Positions 33,062 through 43,009 of a stretch of 64,000 nucleotides of DNA are shown in pieces; position 1 is the first letter of the stretch, and every line of letters begins with the position of its first letter. The notes under the pieces are model-generated. The model saw only the letters and a list, made by a program, of their open reading frames with translations, did not search any database and was not told where the DNA came from. This DNA comes from Alentia gelatinosa (Eukaryota > Annelida > Polychaeta > Phyllodocida > Polynoidae), in NCBI GenBank assembly GCA_950022655.1, contig OX465587.1, forward strand, positions 29,267,716 to 29,331,715. Direction: 5' to 3'. The position numbers were made by a program, and so were the translations under genes.

Positions 33062-33335
33062 AAGGCCCAGTGTCCATCTACTACAATATGGCTCCGATAT
33101 GGTCTACAATGCAACTCCCAATACAAAATCAAAATCGCGTTGGAAGGTCACTTAATTTTGGGGAAGTTGATCACGTTTCTTCAACTAGGCACCGAAAAAA
33201 AAACCTTAAGATGCATGTCTAGACATATGTCTACGATTTTGCACCTTCCCGATAAGTCTCTGCTATTTGCTTTTTTGTATTGGTCCCATATCGGTAGGTC
33301 TAAATTTCTATCGTAGTAGGTGGACGCCAGGTCTA
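33062..33335. mobile_element. Family A MITE, full length, inverted orientation
   Basis: Starts AAGGCCCAGTGTCCATCTAC and ends GTAGTAGGTGGACGCCAGG. It carries ATGTCTAGACATATGTCTAC and GGTCTAAATTTCTATCG, the reverse of the order in 3876 and 10635. Confidence 0.85.
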
Positions 33336-33470
33336 ATATGTATGTTGTGATGAACCCCGATGAAATTTTTGTACGACTGCAATGTGAACTCGCCATGTCA
33401 TCTACTCCAAAAGAAGATCTGCCTGTGCAGAACTGGATGTTTTGGTGAAATAAAAGATAAAAATGATATA

Positions 33471-34464
33471 GGGGTTGTTCGGGTTAAATACCACACTGGA
33501 TCACTCGGCTTGCGCCCCAAACCAAGTTGGTTTTTTTCATAGTTAATATGAAATATTCACAGCTAACAAATTGATTAAGGCACCAAGATTTAGGTTCATT
33601 ATGTTTTGAAAGAATTACAGGAAATAACAAAATTATAAATTGGCTTTAGGATTATGACTAAACACACTCTCCAAGCAGTATGGAAGATCTGGTAGGAGAG
33701 TCACTACTTCTTGCAGCTTGTCGGTCAAGCACACTGCATCGCTCGAAAAACCTACAGAACAATAAACCGGAGTGGCGCAGTGTGGTCGGTCGAAGTGGCC
33801 ACCTATTTAACACGACCAGGGCTAATGTGGTGTAGCTCTGGCAGCCATTGTAGTAATATCCTACACTGGCTGCCAGAGCTACAGTAGTAAGCTCTGGTTT
33901 GGTTAAATAAGCGGCCACTTTGACCCAGTTTGTTTCTCTCCTTCCAGATCTTTCGTACTGTTTGGAGAGTGTGTTATTTCATAATTTTGAAGCCAAATTA
34001 CCATTTTGTTATTTCCTTTCCTGTGTACTTTTTCAGAAGGATAAGCATAAATTGTGGGGAAATAGCATACGGGGAAATGTCTGTTACTCTCTTGCTAGAC
34101 CTTTTGTACTGTTTGGATTATTTCATAAACTCAAAGCCAATTTTCAATATTCTTATTTCCTTTCGTGTGTATCTTCTCAAGCATAATGCACATACAACTA
34201 GATTTCATTATCAATTTGTTAAGCTATGAATACTTCCTATTAAGACAGGACCAAGAATACCAGTCCTTTGTGTAGGCTGAGGTCCAAACCCCCTTTATTG
34301 AGGAACTTATGTAAACCACAGAAACTTAGAATATGTAAAATCTTGTTCTAAATAAAAAAGATTATGAAAAAAAGTATCTTTGCTTTTAGAGCGTACATGG
34401 AACAAAAGTATTTGGTTTGAGGTGCACCCCGAGTGATCCCGTGTGTGATTTAACCCGACCAACC
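33471..34464. mobile_element. Family Z element, about 1 kb, long inverted ends
   Basis: The first ~57 bp (GGGGTTGTTCGGGTTAAATA, then GGATCACTCGG, then CCCCAAACCAAG) are mirrored at 34408-34464 (TTTGGTTTGAGGTGCACCCC, GAGTGATCCCGTGTGTGATT, TAACCCGACCAACC). An internal hairpin at 33795-33922 pairs AAGTGGCCACCTATTTAAC and GTAGCTCTGGCAGCCA with mirrors. Short frames inside (86-99 codons) show no transposase signature. Confidence 0.8.
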
Positions 34465-34514
34465 GCTATATCGTAGCTCAGCGCAGACAGGGGTTGGTTG
34501 TCGAATCTAGGAGT

Positions 34515-35165
34515 TTATTAACCACCTAATACGGAGTCTCCATAGGTATAGCATTGGGTGTGAGTATTTTGCTACCAGGAGATTACTGAGGCCCGTAACA
34601 TCCTGCAGGAGATTACTGGAAATAGTTCCCCAAACGTCATCGGGCCCCTAGCGAGCGAAACTCGAACTATCACCACAATACGACAGCAGCAGACAATATT
34701 GCGATTACTAGATCGTAATCGACAGTGTTTACAATTGAGGTTTGGTGAATTCATCTGTGACAGCATCCCCATAACTCTATAATCGGTCTATAATCGGTCT
34801 GATTACAGTCGTCAATAAGTTTTTACCTTGTTTTATCCTCTATTTTTGTGTAAAATCCATCCTCCGATGACAGCATGAATCCAACATGGCGAAGAGATAC
34901 ACACCAACTGCCACCTAACAGGCTATCTAGGAACTATATTTTTTAATAACGATAGGAGGCGCATCGGTCAGGTTTCTGAAGAGCATCGTAATTATAAGCA
35001 AGGAACGGTGGTTAATAAATAAAATATAAACTGGTTTCAGATAAAACCGGCCGTAATCTCCTTGGACTAGACTCTTCGTAATCACCTCACTATCGTTCGG
35101 AGATTACTATGCGCCTTGTCCTCGGAGATTACTGCCACTTGTATCTGAAACCAGTTAATATTGTG
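34515..35165. mobile_element. Two-part family L element
   Basis: The module starts TATTAACCACCTAATACGGA with the box CCATAGGTATAGCATTGGG and ends CGGTGGTTAATAAA near 35021. The hairpin 35029-35165 follows, pairing AACTGGTTTCAGATAAAACC with GTATCTGAAACCAGTTAATA, and CCGTAATCTCC with GGAGATTACTG. The module is longer (about 500 bp) than in G, H or J but has the same order of parts. Confidence 0.75.
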
Positions 35166-35391
35166 TATGTCCGTGTGAAGAAGCCGACTGTAGAGGGGAA
35201 TTTCTGAGAATCTCATCAGTGTCTGCGGCGGTAACGAACGATGATTTATCGGTCGTTGTTTGTGTCTCCTTCTTTTTGTCCTTGATGAATATCCTAATGC
35301 AACAAGATTGAACCTATCACTCCAGCCTTCTGTTTCATCGCATCACGCAAATTGAGTTGCTCCCGTTAAAAGTTGGCATTTACTAATGCTT

Positions 35392-35915
35392 AAAGGCATA
35401 TCCTACAATTCACGGCGGCGCCACCTGGTGATTTTTTTTAAATATTGTCAATTATTAGTCAAACTCGTTCCTTGTGATTTATTCTAATTCATGATGGGTA
35501 AATTTGACATTTTGTCCGTTTGTCCAGTCTTAATAGATAAAATAGGCCAATTAACTTGATTTACATAGGACATGTACTGAAACGTAAGGGTTTCTCAAAT
35601 ACTGTCAATAACAAGGATAATAACCTATGAATTTTAAAACTTGAATGTGTAGTGCTATACTTCGCTACGTTTATTCTGTGATGGTTTGAGGAAGATACCA
35701 TTGGATTTGCTAGGAAAAAATACAACCTTTTAGAATTCCCATATATTACATTATGGAATTATCATAACATCAATCTCCAAATCAAAAACTAGTACGGTCA
35801 CCCCTGATTTCCAATTCAGATGTGTGTTCTATAACACTCGAAAATCATCTTATTCAATTACCAGGAAACTGACATGGGTTGAAATTTAACATGGGTTGAA
35901 ATTTAACATTCCTAT
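35392..35915. mobile_element. Family R element, inverted orientation
   Basis: Starts TTAAAGGCATATCCTACAAT and TCACGGCGGCGCCACCTGGT. It ends near AAACTGACATGGGTTGAAATTTAACA, where the last word is duplicated (ATGGGTTGAAATTTAACAT twice). Confidence 0.8.
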
Positions 35916-36114
35916 CAAAACGAAGCACACAATACGACAACGGCCGATAAAAAGGACATATAAGGTAACTAGAAGGTAGAACGTAAGATGAAATGATAGT
36001 ACGACATTTACATCGACAATCAGCGAGCAAATTACGACGATTCCCCTCTTTGTTTTACTGAGAAGCGGAGCACCAATAAGAACGAATGTTCACATTTGCT
36101 TCCTGTCTGATGAC

Positions 36115-36310
36115 AGAGACTGGCGGCAGGGGGCGGGCTTGTCACTTCCGGTTCCGCCGGCTATACAAACAACTGAGCATGCGCAGATCATAAAAGAACT
36201 CCTCCTGGCGGGGAAGGCCGGAGATGAAGGGCACAAAGTAGTCCCGACCTGAGGCACCAGGTGGCACTGTCTGATCGTGACGACACAATGACGTCATTAC
36301 GTCAAGATTA
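36115..36310. promoter_or_regulatory. Promoter-like patch: GC box, ETS, NRF1 and CRE words
   Basis: GGGGGCGGGC (36129), CACTTCCGGTT (36143), GCATGCGCAG (36178) and TGACGTCATTACGTCA (36289-36304) cluster within 180 bp. A 63-codon minus frame (36142-36333) contains a protein-like stretch (SGRDYFVPFISGLPRQEEFF) but ends at a stop without a clear donor. Gene identity is unknown. Confidence 0.4.
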
Positions 36311-36313
36311 AGA

Positions 36314-36412
36314 AGGAACTGCATCGAGATCATGTAGTTACTGAAAATATGCTGTTAGTTTTTGTAGCGGAGTAATTTCATGAGGCAATGCCGAGTGAGA
36401 CTCCGCAGCGTA
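36314..36412. mobile_element. Family K hairpin, partial copy
   Basis: The left arm GGAACTGCATCGAGATCATG resembles the K arm at 13452. The apex TCATGAGGCAATGCCGAGTGAGA lies at 36379-36401, and the right arm ACTCCGCAG is short before family R begins. Confidence 0.6.
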
Positions 36413-36416
36413 ACTT

Positions 36417-36748
36417 AAAGGCATATCCTACAATTCACAGTGGTGCCACCTGGTGATTTATAAATAATGTAAGTTATTGGTCAAATTGGTTTTTGGGACT
36501 CATTCTAATTCTAAATTGGTAAATCTAACATTTTGTCCAGCTTATCAAATCTTGATCGACGAAATTTTTTTCTCATACGAAAAACTCAGGCACTACCAAC
36601 AAATCTCCATGAGAAAGTGAGGTAGAGAGCTAGAGTGGAGAAAGAAATACAAAATAATACTATATATGTACTATATTCTGTGAAAGTTTAAGGAGAATGA
36701 CCTGGGTTTTACTATGTGAAAAAAATACTTCTTTAGAATTTCTATATA
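36417..36748. mobile_element. Family R element, 3'-truncated
   Basis: Begins TTAAAGGCATATCCTACAAT and TCACAGTGGTGCCACCTGGT, and runs to AGAATTTCTATATATT, where a family E end fragment is joined. Confidence 0.8.
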
Positions 36749-36836
36749 TTGCCACCACCTGACTACTACTGGCTTGACGATCTACATTTACCACATATTT
36801 AGTCATCTATTGTAAATGCCAGGTTAGCGGAAACGG
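36749..36836. mobile_element. Family E end fragment
   Basis: GCCACCACCTGACTACTACT through CATCTATTGTAAATGCCAGG matches the last 85 bp of the E copies at 12524 and 57187. Confidence 0.7.
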
Positions 36837-36840
36837 GCTT

Positions 36841-37083
36841 TAAAGCCAATCTCTCATAAGATCTCACACTCTCTAAGTCGTATTCGGTCTCACTATGCTC
36901 CATGGAGAAAAAAATTCTTAACGAACTAGTCTTAGAGCCTTGAGAATCCACTGGCCTGACGCCTGTGCTAAAGACGTACATCAATGCAACCAACGATTCC
37001 TATAATCTCAATGATGCCACCTAATGGGAATACTGTGTGCGAGTGGATTTTCAAGGCTCTAAGCCTAGTTTCTTCTCCCATAG
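36841..37083. mobile_element. Family V element, left arm and centre
   Basis: CTCTCATAAGATCTCACACT, then TTCTTAACGAACTAGTCTTA, then CCTTGAGAATCCACTGGCC, followed after the centre by the mirrors TGGATTTTCAAGGCTCTAAG and TTCTTCTCCCATAGAGCGCA. Its right terminal repeat passes directly into the 60-bp array. Confidence 0.85.
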
Positions 37084-38816
37084 AGCGCAGTGAGAACCTT
37101 GTACAGATTACAACTTAGAGAGTGTGAGATCTTATGAGAGGGGTGCGTAGTGAGAACCTTGTACAGATTACGACTTAGAGAGTGTGAGATCTTATGAGAG
37201 GGGTGCACAGTGAGAACCTTGTACAGAATACCACTTAGAGAGTGTGAGATCTTATGAGAGGGGTGCATAGTCAGAACCTTGTACAGAATACCACTTCGAG
37301 AGTGTGATATCTTATGAGAGGGGTGCATAGTGAGAACCTTGTACAGAATACCACATAGAGAGTGTGAGATCTTAAGAGGGGTGCATAGTGAGAACCTTAT
37401 ACAGAACACCACTTACAGAGTGTGAGATCTCATGAGAGGGGTGCATAGTGAGAACCTTGTACAGAATACCACATAGAGAGTGTGAGATCTTAAGAGGGGT
37501 GCATAGTGAGAACCTTATACAGAACACCACTTACAGAGTGTGAGATCTCATGAGAGGGGTGCGTAGTGAGAACCTTGTACAGAACACCACTTAGAGAGTG
37601 TGATATCTTATGAGAGGGGTGCACAGTCAGAACCTTGTACAGAATACCACTTCGAGAGTGTGATATCTTATGAGAGGGGTGCATAGTGAGAACCTTGTAC
37701 AGAATACCACATAGAGAGTGTGAGATCTTAAGAGGGGTGCGTAGTGAGAACCTTGTACAGAACACCACTTAGAGAGTGTGATATCTTATGAGAGGGGTGC
37801 ACAGTCAGAACCTTGTACAGAATACCACTTAGAGAGTGTGAGATCTCATGAGAGGGGTGCACAGTCAGAACCTTGTACAGAACACCACTTACAGAGTGTG
37901 AGATCTCATGAGAGGGGTGCGTAGTGAGAACCTTGTACAGAACACCACTTAGAGAGTGTGATATCTTATGAGAGGGGTGCACAGTCAGAACCTTGTACAG
38001 AATACCACTTAGAGAGTGTGAGATCTTATGAGAGGGGTGCGTAGTGAGAACCTTGTACAGAACACCACTTAGAGAGTGTGAGATCTTATGAGAGGGGTGA
38101 ACAGTAAGAACCTTGTACAGAATACCACTTAGAGAGTGTGAGATCTTATTAGAGGGGTGCATAGTGAGAACCTTGTACAGAATACCACATAGAGAGTGTG
38201 AGATCTTATGAGAGGGGTGCACAGTGTGAACCTTGTACAGAACACCACTTAGAGAGTGTGAGATCTTATGAGAGGGGTGCGTAGTGAGAACCTTGTACAG
38301 AACACCACTTAGAGAGTGTGATATCTTATGAGAGGGGTGCGTAGTGAGAACCTTGTACAGAACACCACTTAGACAGTGTGAGATCTTATGAGAGGGGTGC
38401 GTAGTGAGAACCTTGTACAGAATACCACTTAGAGAGTGTGAGATCTTATGAGAGGGGTGCACAGTCAGAACCTTGTACAGAATACCACTTAGAGAGTGTG
38501 AGATCTTATGAGAGGGGTGCGTAGTGAGAACCTTGTACAGAACACCACTTAGAGAGTGTGAGATCTTACGAGAGGGGTGAACAGTAAGAACCTTGTACAG
38601 AATACCACTTAGAGAGTGTGAGATCTTATGAGAGGGGTGCATAGTGAGAACCTTGTACAGAACACCACTTAGACAGTGTGAGATCTTATGAGAGGGGTGC
38701 GTAGTGAGAACCTTGTACAGAATACCACTTAGAGAGTGTGAGATCTTATTAGAGGGGTGCACAGTAAGAACCTTCTACAGAATACCACATAGAGAGTGTG
38801 AGATCTTACGAGAGGG
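37084..38816. repeat. 60-bp minisatellite, about 29 units, grown from the V terminal repeat
   Basis: Unit: GTAGTGAGAACCTTGTACAG, AACACCACTTAGAGAGTGTG, AGATCTTATGAGAGGGGTGC. The unit equals the right end of element V. Most units are 60 bp and several carry a 2-bp deletion (CTTAAGAG). The minus strand is open for 344 codons (HPSHKISHSLSGVLYKVLTT repeat) between deletions. The frame breaks at those units, so I do not call a gene. Confidence 0.95.
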
Positions 38817-39544
38817 GCTTTAAAGCATGCGGCTTTAATGCGGAGCCTCAGTAAACATCAAAGTCCTCCCCTCCTCTCCCCACCTCCATCACGACCACCA
38901 CACTGCCATGTCCGTAGATAATTGTCCTATCGAGTAGGTAACAAGATCCGGCCAGGATAATATCTGCTCGTGTTATTAGATGGATGGATCACAGAGGGGC
39001 CAGATCAGTTTTCTGCAGGGGACACAGGGTACTGGAGAAGAGGATCCTGTATAGGTGGATGGCATGTGAGGCGTGAGCGAGCCCTGCCTATGTGTTATCC
39101 ATATTAAGGGCACAATCCACCAGGCCGATTTCTCACCCGATAAATTGTTCCTGGGCCCTTAAGAGGAAGCTCACGTATTGTAATCCATTTAATTCTGATA
39201 ATGATAGTTTAATAAATGACCATTTTCAAAGATTTGAGAAATTCTAGGGCATCCGATAATAATCGGCGATTGTCTGTCTACAGAATCGGCTACCGTCGGT
39301 CCAGTGGAACACCCCCATAAATCATATCATAGCATTTCTAATTTTATTTTTAGATATCTATATAGTGATAATGCACGCTCTGATAACAGCATGACCATAA
39401 ATAAATCTACCATAAACCGATACATGAATCTACCAAGGCTTGCAAGAAATTTACACAGATCATATATCTATTTGCGGTCTACCTAATTCCAGGATTTCAT
39501 AATTATCCACCAAGTATTTTACCCGCAAGAGATATTTTTTTCCT
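38817..39544. other. No feature recognised
   Basis: Mixed sequence after the array. Short frames only, and no element ends recognised. Confidence 0.35.
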
Positions 39545-39784
39545 TAAATCTGCTACAATAGGCTACGATGGACTACGAAAAATCCAACATGTTGGATTTC
39601 ATTGGGACCTCTACGATTGGCATTTTCAATCGCAGCCTATCGTGGGGTATCGTAGGGTGAATCGCAGAAAACTGTTCCACCTACCACGATATTTGCTGAC
39701 CTTATGATAGAATCGGTATCGTATCGGGAAGTCAGGCGTAGGGCTTATCGGGATCAGAATCGTGGTATGTGGGGGCTGGTATTT
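39545..39784. mobile_element. Possible remnant of a TACGA-rich MITE
   Basis: Dense in TACGAT, ATCGTGG and AATCGCAG words (CTACAATAGGCTACGATGGA, CCACCTACCACGATATTTGC) like the A-type families, and ends ATCGTGGTATGTGGGGGCTG. The opposite terminal repeat was not found. Confidence 0.4.
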
Positions 39785-40200
39785 AAGGGGGGCGTCCATC
39801 AACCATGACAAGACTACGACAATGGCTTCCCGACAAGGTCCATGATTGGCCTACAATTGGAGGCCTTGTCGTGGTTGGTGGATCCCTGTTCTTGACAAGA
39901 GTCTACGACAAGGCCACGACAAGGCCACAATTGGAAGCTTATCAGGAGCCTTCCAACAAGGCTACGACAATATCGAACATGTTTAATTTTTCCCACGACT
40001 GGACCCTTGTCGTGGAGTGTCATGGCATGTTGGGAGTGTGTCGCAGAGGTCTACAATGGGACATTTTGTTGGAGCAAGCACTTCCCGACAACGCTGTCGT
40101 AAAGCCTCCCTTCTTACAACAAGGCTGCGACAAGCGCCGATTGTAACTTTCTTGTCGGCGCTTGTCGTAGCCTTGTCGTGGTTGGTGGACGCCCACCTTA
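39785..40200. mobile_element. A-like MITE family with CGACAAGG interior
   Basis: Starts TAAGGGGGGCGTCCATCAAC and CATGACAAGACTACGACAA. It ends TTGTCGTAGCCTTGTCGTGG and TTGGTGGACGCCCACCTTA. The interior repeats CTACGACAAGG and its mirror many times. Overlapping frames up to 113 codons come from this low-complexity vocabulary. Confidence 0.8.
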
Positions 40201-40449
40201 AATCTCAATTTACCAGAATATACGAGCCCAGCTATAGGCGGATTGTCCTGAAGCGACACCTAGCGTTTGATGGCTGTTGTTCCCCACGCTCATGACCTCA
40301 GTAAATAAAGCGGAAATTACTAGAGTCTATTACCCCGGGTTTATTACTCCGAGCATCAAACAGTGCCGACCTGATTTGCGGCCTGGGATGACCCTTTATC
40401 CAGTGACATGGTAGTCGGTTAAAGGTAGATGATTGTCAGAGAAGGGATA

Positions 40450-40650
40450 TTAAACGCATATCCTACAATTTACAGTGGCGCCATTTTTAATTCATGCCAA
40501 TTATCAGTCAAACTGATTTAGAAATGCACTGAAAATATGGTTTTCATCAATTCTCTCAAAAACAAGGGCTGTGACCTATCAATTTTAAAACTTAAATGTT
40601 TGGTACTATACATCTACAACATTCTGTGAAGGTTTGCTGAAAATGATGTG
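40450..40650. mobile_element. Family R element, short derivative
   Basis: Starts TTAAACGCATATCCTACAAT and TTACAGTGGCGCCA, retains ATTTTAAAACTTAAATGTTT and ATTCTGTGAAGGTTTGCTGA, and then passes into the repeat array before the CNG exon. Confidence 0.7.
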
Positions 40651-40659
40651 CTTGATGTT

Positions 40660-41225
40660 AGAAATGGGGCATACAATCACACCATGATCGATGGAGACTT
40701 ATATGAGGGGTAGGATAATAACCGTGGCATACAGTCACACCATGTTAGGTCTATGGTGATTTGTATGAGGGGTGGGCTAATAACCGTGGTATACAGTCAC
40801 ACCATGTTAGATCTAGGGAGATTTATATGAGGGGTAGGATAATAACCATGGCATACAGTCACACCATGTTAGGTCTATGGAGATTTATATGCAACATGCT
40901 TCCTCTATATTTCTGTGAATCTCACCTCTTTGTCCCCTCTCTACTCTACTCTACTCTCTTTACTTCCAGGACCATGCTTAATGTTAGAACTGGGGTATAC
41001 ACTTACACCATGTTAGATCTATGGAGGCTTATCTGAGGGGTAAGAAAATGTGATATATTTCTGAATCTCACCTCTTTGTTCTCTCTTTACTTCCAGGACC
41101 ATGCTTAATGTTAGAACTGGGGTATACAATCACACCATGTTAGGTCTATGGAGACCTATCTGAGGGGTAAGAAAATGTCATATATTTCTGTAAATCTCAC
41201 CTCTTCGTTCTCTCTCTACTTCTAG
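40660..41225 (+). repeat. Tandem array in the CNG leader: ~62-bp units then ~128-bp units with splice-like signals
   Basis: Four ~60-bp units (CATACAGTCACACCATGTTA, GGTCTATGG, ATGAGGGGTAGGATAATAAC) start at 40668, 40727, 40789 and 40851. Three larger units follow, each with CTCACCTCTTTGTTCTCTCT, TACTTCCAG and GACCATGCTTAATGTTAGAA. The first two larger units enclose a 70-nt block (40970-41039, 41097-41166) lying exactly between an AG acceptor and a GTAAGA donor. The third AG (41224-41225) opens the real exon. Confidence 0.85.
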
Positions 41226-41291
41226 GACCATGCTTGATGCCCATCCAACCCACACCGGACCTTCTCCTCCTTCCCCCCAGGTGGCAGCACG
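41226..41291 (+). promoter_or_regulatory. CNG 5' leader segment with overlapping uORF
   Basis: A 21-codon upstream frame starts at ATG 41230 (A at -3) and stops with TGA at 41293-41295, overlapping the main ATG as ATGA. A second acceptor-like tract, CTCCTCCTTCCCCCCAG, ends at 41280, and use of it would remove the uORF. The main frame is closed upstream by TGA at 41235, so 41292 is the first in-frame ATG of this exon. Confidence 0.55.
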
Positions 41292-42484
41292 ATGAATCGG
41301 CCGCGGAATGTCGTCCACCATCAGCAATGTGAGGCTTCTTCCGGGGACATTCCGGACATCCGCATCGTGCCGGACGACCACTCCAGTCCCCCGAGCGACT
41401 CCTGTCCTCCTAGCCTCCGAGCCTCTCAGGTGGATCTCTCCGCGAGCACCAACAACAGCGACGCTGAGGAGCAGAAAATCCTCCTCAATCCCAGCGGGCT
41501 TACTCCATTGTACAGCTCCCTGCAGCTGGGGATTCAAGATGACAGCGACCGGGAGAACTCGGAGCTGCTCACGCCTCCAGGGTCACCGTTTAGGGATCGC
41601 GCCGGGAGTAACTCCAAGTGGGCCAAGGTACGGACATCGGTTAAGGTGGCAGGGGCAGTACAGACGACGACGACCCGCAGACGTCCGAGGAAAGGATCCA
41701 CCCTGGTACGCCAAGATTCTTTCCTGAAACGTTTCTCCACTCGGCACGGAGGGGGTTCCAACAATGAGGAGCATTATGATGATGATGAGATAGCCAAGCA
41801 GGACAAGGTTAACAAAGCTAATAAGAGAAAGCAGCGATTTGTTGTTAATCCCGATGAGAATGTTATGTTCCTCTGGCTGGGGGTGATAACTGTCGCTGTT
41901 TTGTACAACCTCTGGACGAGTATCGCTCGCGAGGCCTTTAAGGAAATCCAGAAGGGTTACGAACCCATCTGGCTGACCATGGATGCGATCTGTGATCTTC
42001 TATACCTGTGTGATATTGCTGTGCAGTTGCGAACGGGTTACCTTGAAAAGGGCCTTATTGTGTATAATACCAAAAAACTTGCCTGTCACTATATTTTCGC
42101 CAAGTATTTTGTGCTGGATCTCATAAGCCTTTTACCGTTGGATTTGTTACAGTTCTACATCGGCATCCACCCTTTGATTCGGTTCCCACGGTTCATTAAA
42201 GTGTACAGGTCTTACCGGTTTGCATACATGGTGGAGACAAGGACCGTGTATCCCAACATGTGGCGCGTGGCCAACCTCTCACACGTCCTCTTCCTGGGCT
42301 CCCACTGGTTCGCAGCTTTTTATTTCATGATCTCCAAAGCCGAGGGATTCCGAGGAAACTGGGGGTACCCCACGCCGGAAGGGGAGTTCGCCTCTGTGGC
42401 CAGACAGTACCTTAAGTCCCTGTACTGGTCAACATTGACTCTGACTACCATAGGGGATTTACCACCTCCGGAGTCCAACTGGGA
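41292..42484 (+). CDS. Cyclic nucleotide-gated channel subunit, first coding exon (N-terminus to pore)
   Basis: Encodes 397 complete codons of a CNG channel subunit, a plasma-membrane cation channel opened by cGMP or cAMP in sensory and other excitable cells. Residues 1-190 are hydrophilic and Ser/Pro/Arg-rich with an acidic patch (HYDDDE, 161-166). S1 is about 191-212, S2 about 228-246 followed by the family signature RTGYLEKGL (247-255), S3 about 268-287 (VLDLISLLPLDLLQ), and S4 about 290-312 with spaced Arg/Lys (IRFPRFIKVYRSYRF). ETRTVYPNMWRVANL precedes S5 (about 326-347). The pore segment is YWSTLTLTTIGDLPPP (378-393). The filter acid is Asp, where vertebrate CNGA channels have Glu. From memory TIGD is seen in invertebrate CNG-like (CNGL) subunits, so I favour that group. 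The exon ends in phase 2 at GA|GTAAGT (intron from 42485). S6, C-linker and nucleotide-binding domain are absent from the window. The start was chosen as the first ATG in frame, with an upstream in-frame stop. Confidence 0.93.
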
Positions 42485-42645
42485 GTAAGTACAGTTTTCC
42501 TATATTACTACTTTTATGTTTTTTGTACTATTATTATATACCTATGGCTGTATCAACTACGTATACTGCCCGCTCCTACCCATGGCGTAGGGACGAACTA
42601 TATTCATTCGTCACTGTGTGACGAATGAAATCCTTACACCCGTTC
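42485..42645 (+). other. Start of CNG intron
   Basis: The donor GTAAGTACAG begins at 42485. Reading straight on gives a stop two bases later. No segment resembling the expected S6 (aromatic/Val-rich after Glu-Tyr) was found downstream to 64000, so the intron is either longer than 21.5 kb or its next exon escaped me. Confidence 0.7.
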
Positions 42646-43009
42646 GGCCCGGCGTCCACCTACTAAAATTGAAGACCTTCCAATGAGCTACGTTGCACAC
42701 TATGAAAAAATCATAGACAGTTGGGGGCCATCCATAAAGTACGTACGCAGAATTTCTGAAATTTTGGACCCCCCCGCCTCTCCCAATCTTGTACGCAATA
42801 GAACAAAGAGGGAGCATACGCAGATTTTCCAAAATTTCTGACCCCCCCCCCCCCACCCCCCCCCCCTCGGTGCGTACGTACTTTATGGATTGCCCCTGGT
42901 GAAGATCTTTATCTTACACAAACGTTTAGACTAGGAACATCTACGTGCATCGTAATCGGTTTTTAGGACTATCGTAGATGATTTGGACCTCAGTGCACGC
43001 CGGGCCTTA
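42646..43009. mobile_element. A-like MITE, separate interior, carrying a nested B element
   Basis: Starts GGCCCGGCGTCCACCTACTA and ends GTGCACGCCGGGCC. The interior (AAATTGAAGACCTTCCAATG ... TACGTGCATCGTAATCGG) differs from other A copies. Family B occupies 42724-42896. Confidence 0.75.
42724..42896. mobile_element. Family B MITE, nested
   Basis: GGGGGCCATCCATAAAGTAC to TACTTTATGGATTGCCCC, with perfect inverted ends of about 20 bp, CGTACGTAC-type subterminal words and a 26-bp C-rich run. It matches 2142-2306. Confidence 0.9.

Noticed and set aside
37065..38762. 344-codon frame with a 20-residue repeat
   Set aside because: The 60-bp minisatellite derived from a transposon end. 2-bp deletions break the frame between blocks and there is no unique coding sequence beside it.
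39805..40146. 113-codon frame
   Set aside because: Lies wholly within the inverted-repeat MITE at 39785-40200.
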